Positions 6,007-7,570 of a DNA stretch of 7,570 bases are shown in pieces. The position numbers and the translations under genes were made by a program. This stretch comes from CAYPTI01 sp964413525 [NCBI: uncultured bacterium]. GTDB lineage: Bacteria; T1Sed10-126. The DNA is taken from positions 1-7,570 of the forward strand of contig CAYPTI010000092.1 in assembly GCA_964413525.1 (NCBI GenBank), in the 5' to 3' direction. Under the pieces are notes generated by a model. The model did not search any database, was not told the DNA's origin, and saw only the letters and a list, made by a program, of their open reading frames with translations. The number at the start of each line of letters is the position of its first letter. Positions within the stretch are counted from its first letter, which is position 1.

Positions 6007-6477
6007 ATGGCGCTTCCCGAAGGTACTTCGGCTCCCTCCTTTTCCCTGCCTCCCGCGGGCGATCCCGAGGAACGGATTACGCTTGAGGACGCGAAGGGGT
6101 TCAATTTCTGTCTGCTGTTCTTCCCGATGGCCTTCACCGGTCTCTGTACGGAGGAGATGTGCCGGGCCTCGGACGATCTTTCAACCTACCGGAACCTGGA
6201 GGCCGAGATCCTCGGCATCAGCGTGAACTCCCCCTTCACGCTGGAGGCCTGGGCGGATCGGGAGGACATCCGGGTCCCTCTGCTGTCGGACTTCAACCGG
6301 GAGGCCGTGGAAGCCTTTGACGTCAAACGAGACGAACTTCGCGGCCTCCGCAACGTCGCCAACCGGGCGGCGTTTCTGATCGACAAGCAGGGCATCATTC
6401 GGTACAGCTGGGAGTCCGAGGATCCCTCCAACCTGCCGCCGTTTGACGAACTGGAGGAAACGCTGGAAGGTCTCTGA
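6007..6477 (+). CDS. Peroxiredoxin, PrxQ/AhpE-like (thiol peroxidase)
   Basis: This is a cytosolic thioredoxin-fold peroxidase that reduces hydrogen peroxide or organic hydroperoxides by a reactive cysteine. The 156-aa length is typical of AhpE/PrxQ. The active-site loop FFPMAFTGLCTEEMC (38-52) carries the family Pro40, Thr44 and peroxidatic Cys47. The third catalytic partner is probably Arg120 in NRAAFLID (119-126). Cys52 lies five residues after Cys47, the spacing of the resolving cysteine in PrxQ/BCP enzymes, so an intramolecular disulfide is possible. Cys35 is an extra cysteine. The GLRNVANRAAFLIDKQGIIR region is closer to AhpE, leaving the subclass open. The protein is acidic. ATG 6007 has AAGGAG (5993-5998) eight bases upstream. 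A 41-bp gap with no terminator precedes the radical SAM gene, so co-transcription is likely. Confidence 0.93.
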   Translation: MALPEGTSAPSFSLPPAGDPEERITLEDAKGFNFCLLFFPMAFTGLCTEEMCRASDDLSTYRNLEAEILGISVNSPFTLEAWADREDIRVPLLSDFNREAVEAFDVKRDELRGLRNVANRAAFLIDKQGIIRYSWESEDPSNLPPFDELEETLEGL

Positions 6478-6518
6478 ACGACCGGCAGAATACCCCTGAA
6501 CGCCGGAGGCGTGGAATA

Positions 6519-7570
6519 ATGGAACCCCGACCGTCCGGTTCGTCCCGACAGGGCAGAGGAGCCGGGTTGAACCCGGAGAACCGGTTTGAACCCTTCCACG
6601 TGGAGGAGGCTCCGGAGGGGGAACCCGAACGAACCGTCCCCACGGAATACTACCGGGACGAGGCCGAGTCGGTCCTGGCGGAAAACAACAGCCCCGACAT
6701 TCCCTTCACCTACAGCCTTAATCCGTACCGCGGTTGCGAGCACGGGTGCATTTACTGCTACGCCCGTCCCACCCACGAGTACTACGGACTGTCGTCCGGC
6801 CTGGATTTTGAAAGCAAGATTTTCGTCAAGACCAACCTGGCCGACAAACTCCGGGCCCACCTGATGGACCCGAGCTGGGAGCCCCAGTCCGTGGCCCTGT
6901 CCGGCAACACCGATCCCTACCAGCCGGCCGAGGACCGGTTCCGGCTCACCCGCGAGGCGCTGGAGGTCTTTTACGAGTTTCGTAACCCCGTCTCCATTAT
7001 CACCAAGAGTGCCCGGATCACCCGGGACGTCGATCTGCTGTCAGGCCTGGCTGAGCTGAACCTCGTTTCCGTCACCCTGTCGGTCACCACCCTCCGGGAT
7101 GACCTCGCCCGGACCATGGAACCCCGTGCGGCCCGACCGCAGCGGCGGTTGGACGCCGTTCGGACGCTTTCCGATGCCGGGGTCCCGGTGGGGGTGAACG
7201 CGGCCCCGGTGATCCCGGGGCTCACCGACGAGGAACTTCCGGCCATCCTGGAGGCGGCCGCCGACCACGGGGCCCGAACCGCGTCCTACATCATGGTGCG
7301 GCTTCCCCATTCCGTGAAGGACCTGTTTGACGACTGGCTGCGGCGCGAACTCCCCGACCGGAAGAACAAGATCCTCAACCAGATCCGTTCCGTGAGGGAA
7401 GGGCAACTGAACGAGGTGGAGTTCGGCCGTCGGATGAAGGGGGAAGGAGAACTGGCGGAGTTGATCCGTCAGCTGTTTGAACAATCGGCCCGCCGGTTCG
7501 GGCTGGACGGGCCCGGGGCGACCCTGTCGACCGACCGGTTCCGGCGCCCGGGCGGTCAGACGACGATGTT
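6519..7570 (+). CDS. PA0069-family radical SAM protein (SplB-related), cut by window edge
   Basis: This is a radical SAM iron-sulfur enzyme of the group annotated as PA0069 or Rv2578c-like, related to spore photoproduct lyase by sequence; the substrate is unknown. ATG 6519 follows GGAGG (6505-6509) at nine bases. The frame stays open to the edge for 350 codons plus two bases. The N-terminus has the family signature GRGAGLNPENRFE (12-24). SPDIPFTYSLNPYRGCEHGC (58-77) leads into the cluster motif CEHGCIYC with C73, C77 and C80. GNTDPYQPAEDRFRLTRE (129-146), SIITKSARITRDVDLL (159-174), SVTTL (188-192) and LDAVRTLSDAGVPVGVNAAP (211-230) follow, then RLPHSVKDLFDDWL (261-274). The last visible residues, FRRPGGQTTM followed by TT, resemble the usual family ending in ...SLF, so only one or a few residues are probably missing. 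It is probably in one operon with the peroxiredoxin. No frameshift is seen. Confidence 0.93.
   Translation, partial: MEPRPSGSSRQGRGAGLNPENRFEPFHVEEAPEGEPERTVPTEYYRDEAESVLAENNSPDIPFTYSLNPYRGCEHGCIYCYARPTHEYYGLSSGLDFESKIFVKTNLADKLRAHLMDPSWEPQSVALSGNTDPYQPAEDRFRLTREALEVFYEFRNPVSIITKSARITRDVDLLSGLAELNLVSVTLSVTTLRDDLARTMEPRAARPQRRLDAVRTLSDAGVPVGVNAAPVIPGLTDEELPAILEAAADHGARTASYIMVRLPHSVKDLFDDWLRRELPDRKNKILNQIRSVREGQLNEVEFGRRMKGEGELAELIRQLFEQSARRFGLDGPGATLSTDRFRRPGGQTTM
6562..6592. repeat. Two adjacent inverted repeats in the start of the radical SAM gene
   Basis: CCGGGTTGAACCCGG (6562-6576) is a perfect palindrome around one base and could fold in RNA as five GC pairs with a TTGAA loop. After AGAA comes CCGGTTTGAACC (6581-6592), a near-palindrome with the same GGTT..AACC core, identical to 5942-5953. 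Both lie in codons for the conserved GLNPENRFEP segment, so coding constraint could explain them. Confidence 0.4.

Noticed and set aside
5418-6137. 239-codon minus-strand frame across the lipoprotein and start of the peroxiredoxin
   Set aside because: It spans two genes and a gap on the opposite strand, with no matching motif.
6482-6506. CCGGC...GCCGG inverted repeat after the peroxiredoxin as a terminator
   Set aside because: The stem is only five pairs with a 15-base loop, no T-run follows, and it overlaps the next gene's Shine-Dalgarno.
1-7570. CRISPR arrays, tRNA/rRNA genes, insertion sequences, toxin-antitoxin or defence loci
   Set aside because: No regularly spaced repeats, transposase motifs, terminal inverted repeats or structural RNA signatures were seen. 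RecD2 alone is a housekeeping helicase here, with no defence partners beside it.

Overview
The window is a bacterial chromosomal segment with fairly high GC and almost no wasted space. It holds seven complete or near-complete genes plus one radical SAM gene cut by the right edge. Shine-Dalgarno sites are strong (AGGAGGT, AAGGAG, GGAGG). Arg is mostly CGG and Gly mostly GGG/GGA. Several proteins are conspicuously rich in Asp/Glu (HflC, the peroxiredoxin, the 111-aa unknown), which would suit a salt-adapted Gram-negative bacterium. The phylum cannot be fixed from the sequence. The HflK subtype and the DUF3568-type lipoprotein point away from enterobacteria and towards the deltaproteobacterial/PVC-like diversity, as inference only.

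Layout: (1) 11-2206, plus strand, a RecD2-type DNA helicase whose best Shine-Dalgarno points at an ATC codon rather than a standard start. (2) 2293-3131, plus strand, a two-gene unit joined by an ATGA overlap: an RsmD-like methyltransferase fold that has lost its DPPY catalytic motif, then a small unknown protein. (3) 3128-5226, minus strand, an hflK-hflC operon, also joined by an ATGA overlap, whose end meets the unknown gene tail to tail with stop codons sharing TTAG. (4) 5227-5507, a divergent intergenic region with repeated ATCCTT/AAGGAT hexamers, one pair forming a perfect 13-bp palindrome. (5) 5508-5903, plus strand, a small DUF3568-like lipoprotein. (6) 6007-6477, plus strand, a PrxQ/AhpE-like peroxiredoxin. 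(7) 6519 to the window end, plus strand, a PA0069-type (SplB-related) radical SAM protein that appears to stop within a residue or two of the edge.

Functional picture: the genes look like housekeeping and stress upkeep: DNA processing (RecD2), membrane-protease quality control (HflKC with FtsH), envelope lipoprotein, peroxide removal, and an uncharacterised Fe-S radical enzyme. I see no mobile element, CRISPR array, toxin-antitoxin pair, tRNA or rRNA, and no convincing new multi-gene system. The points most worth a second look are the apparent ATC start of recD2, the motif-degenerate RsmD-like gene with its coupled unknown partner, the repeat-bearing hflK/lipoprotein divergent region, and acidic insertions in HflC.
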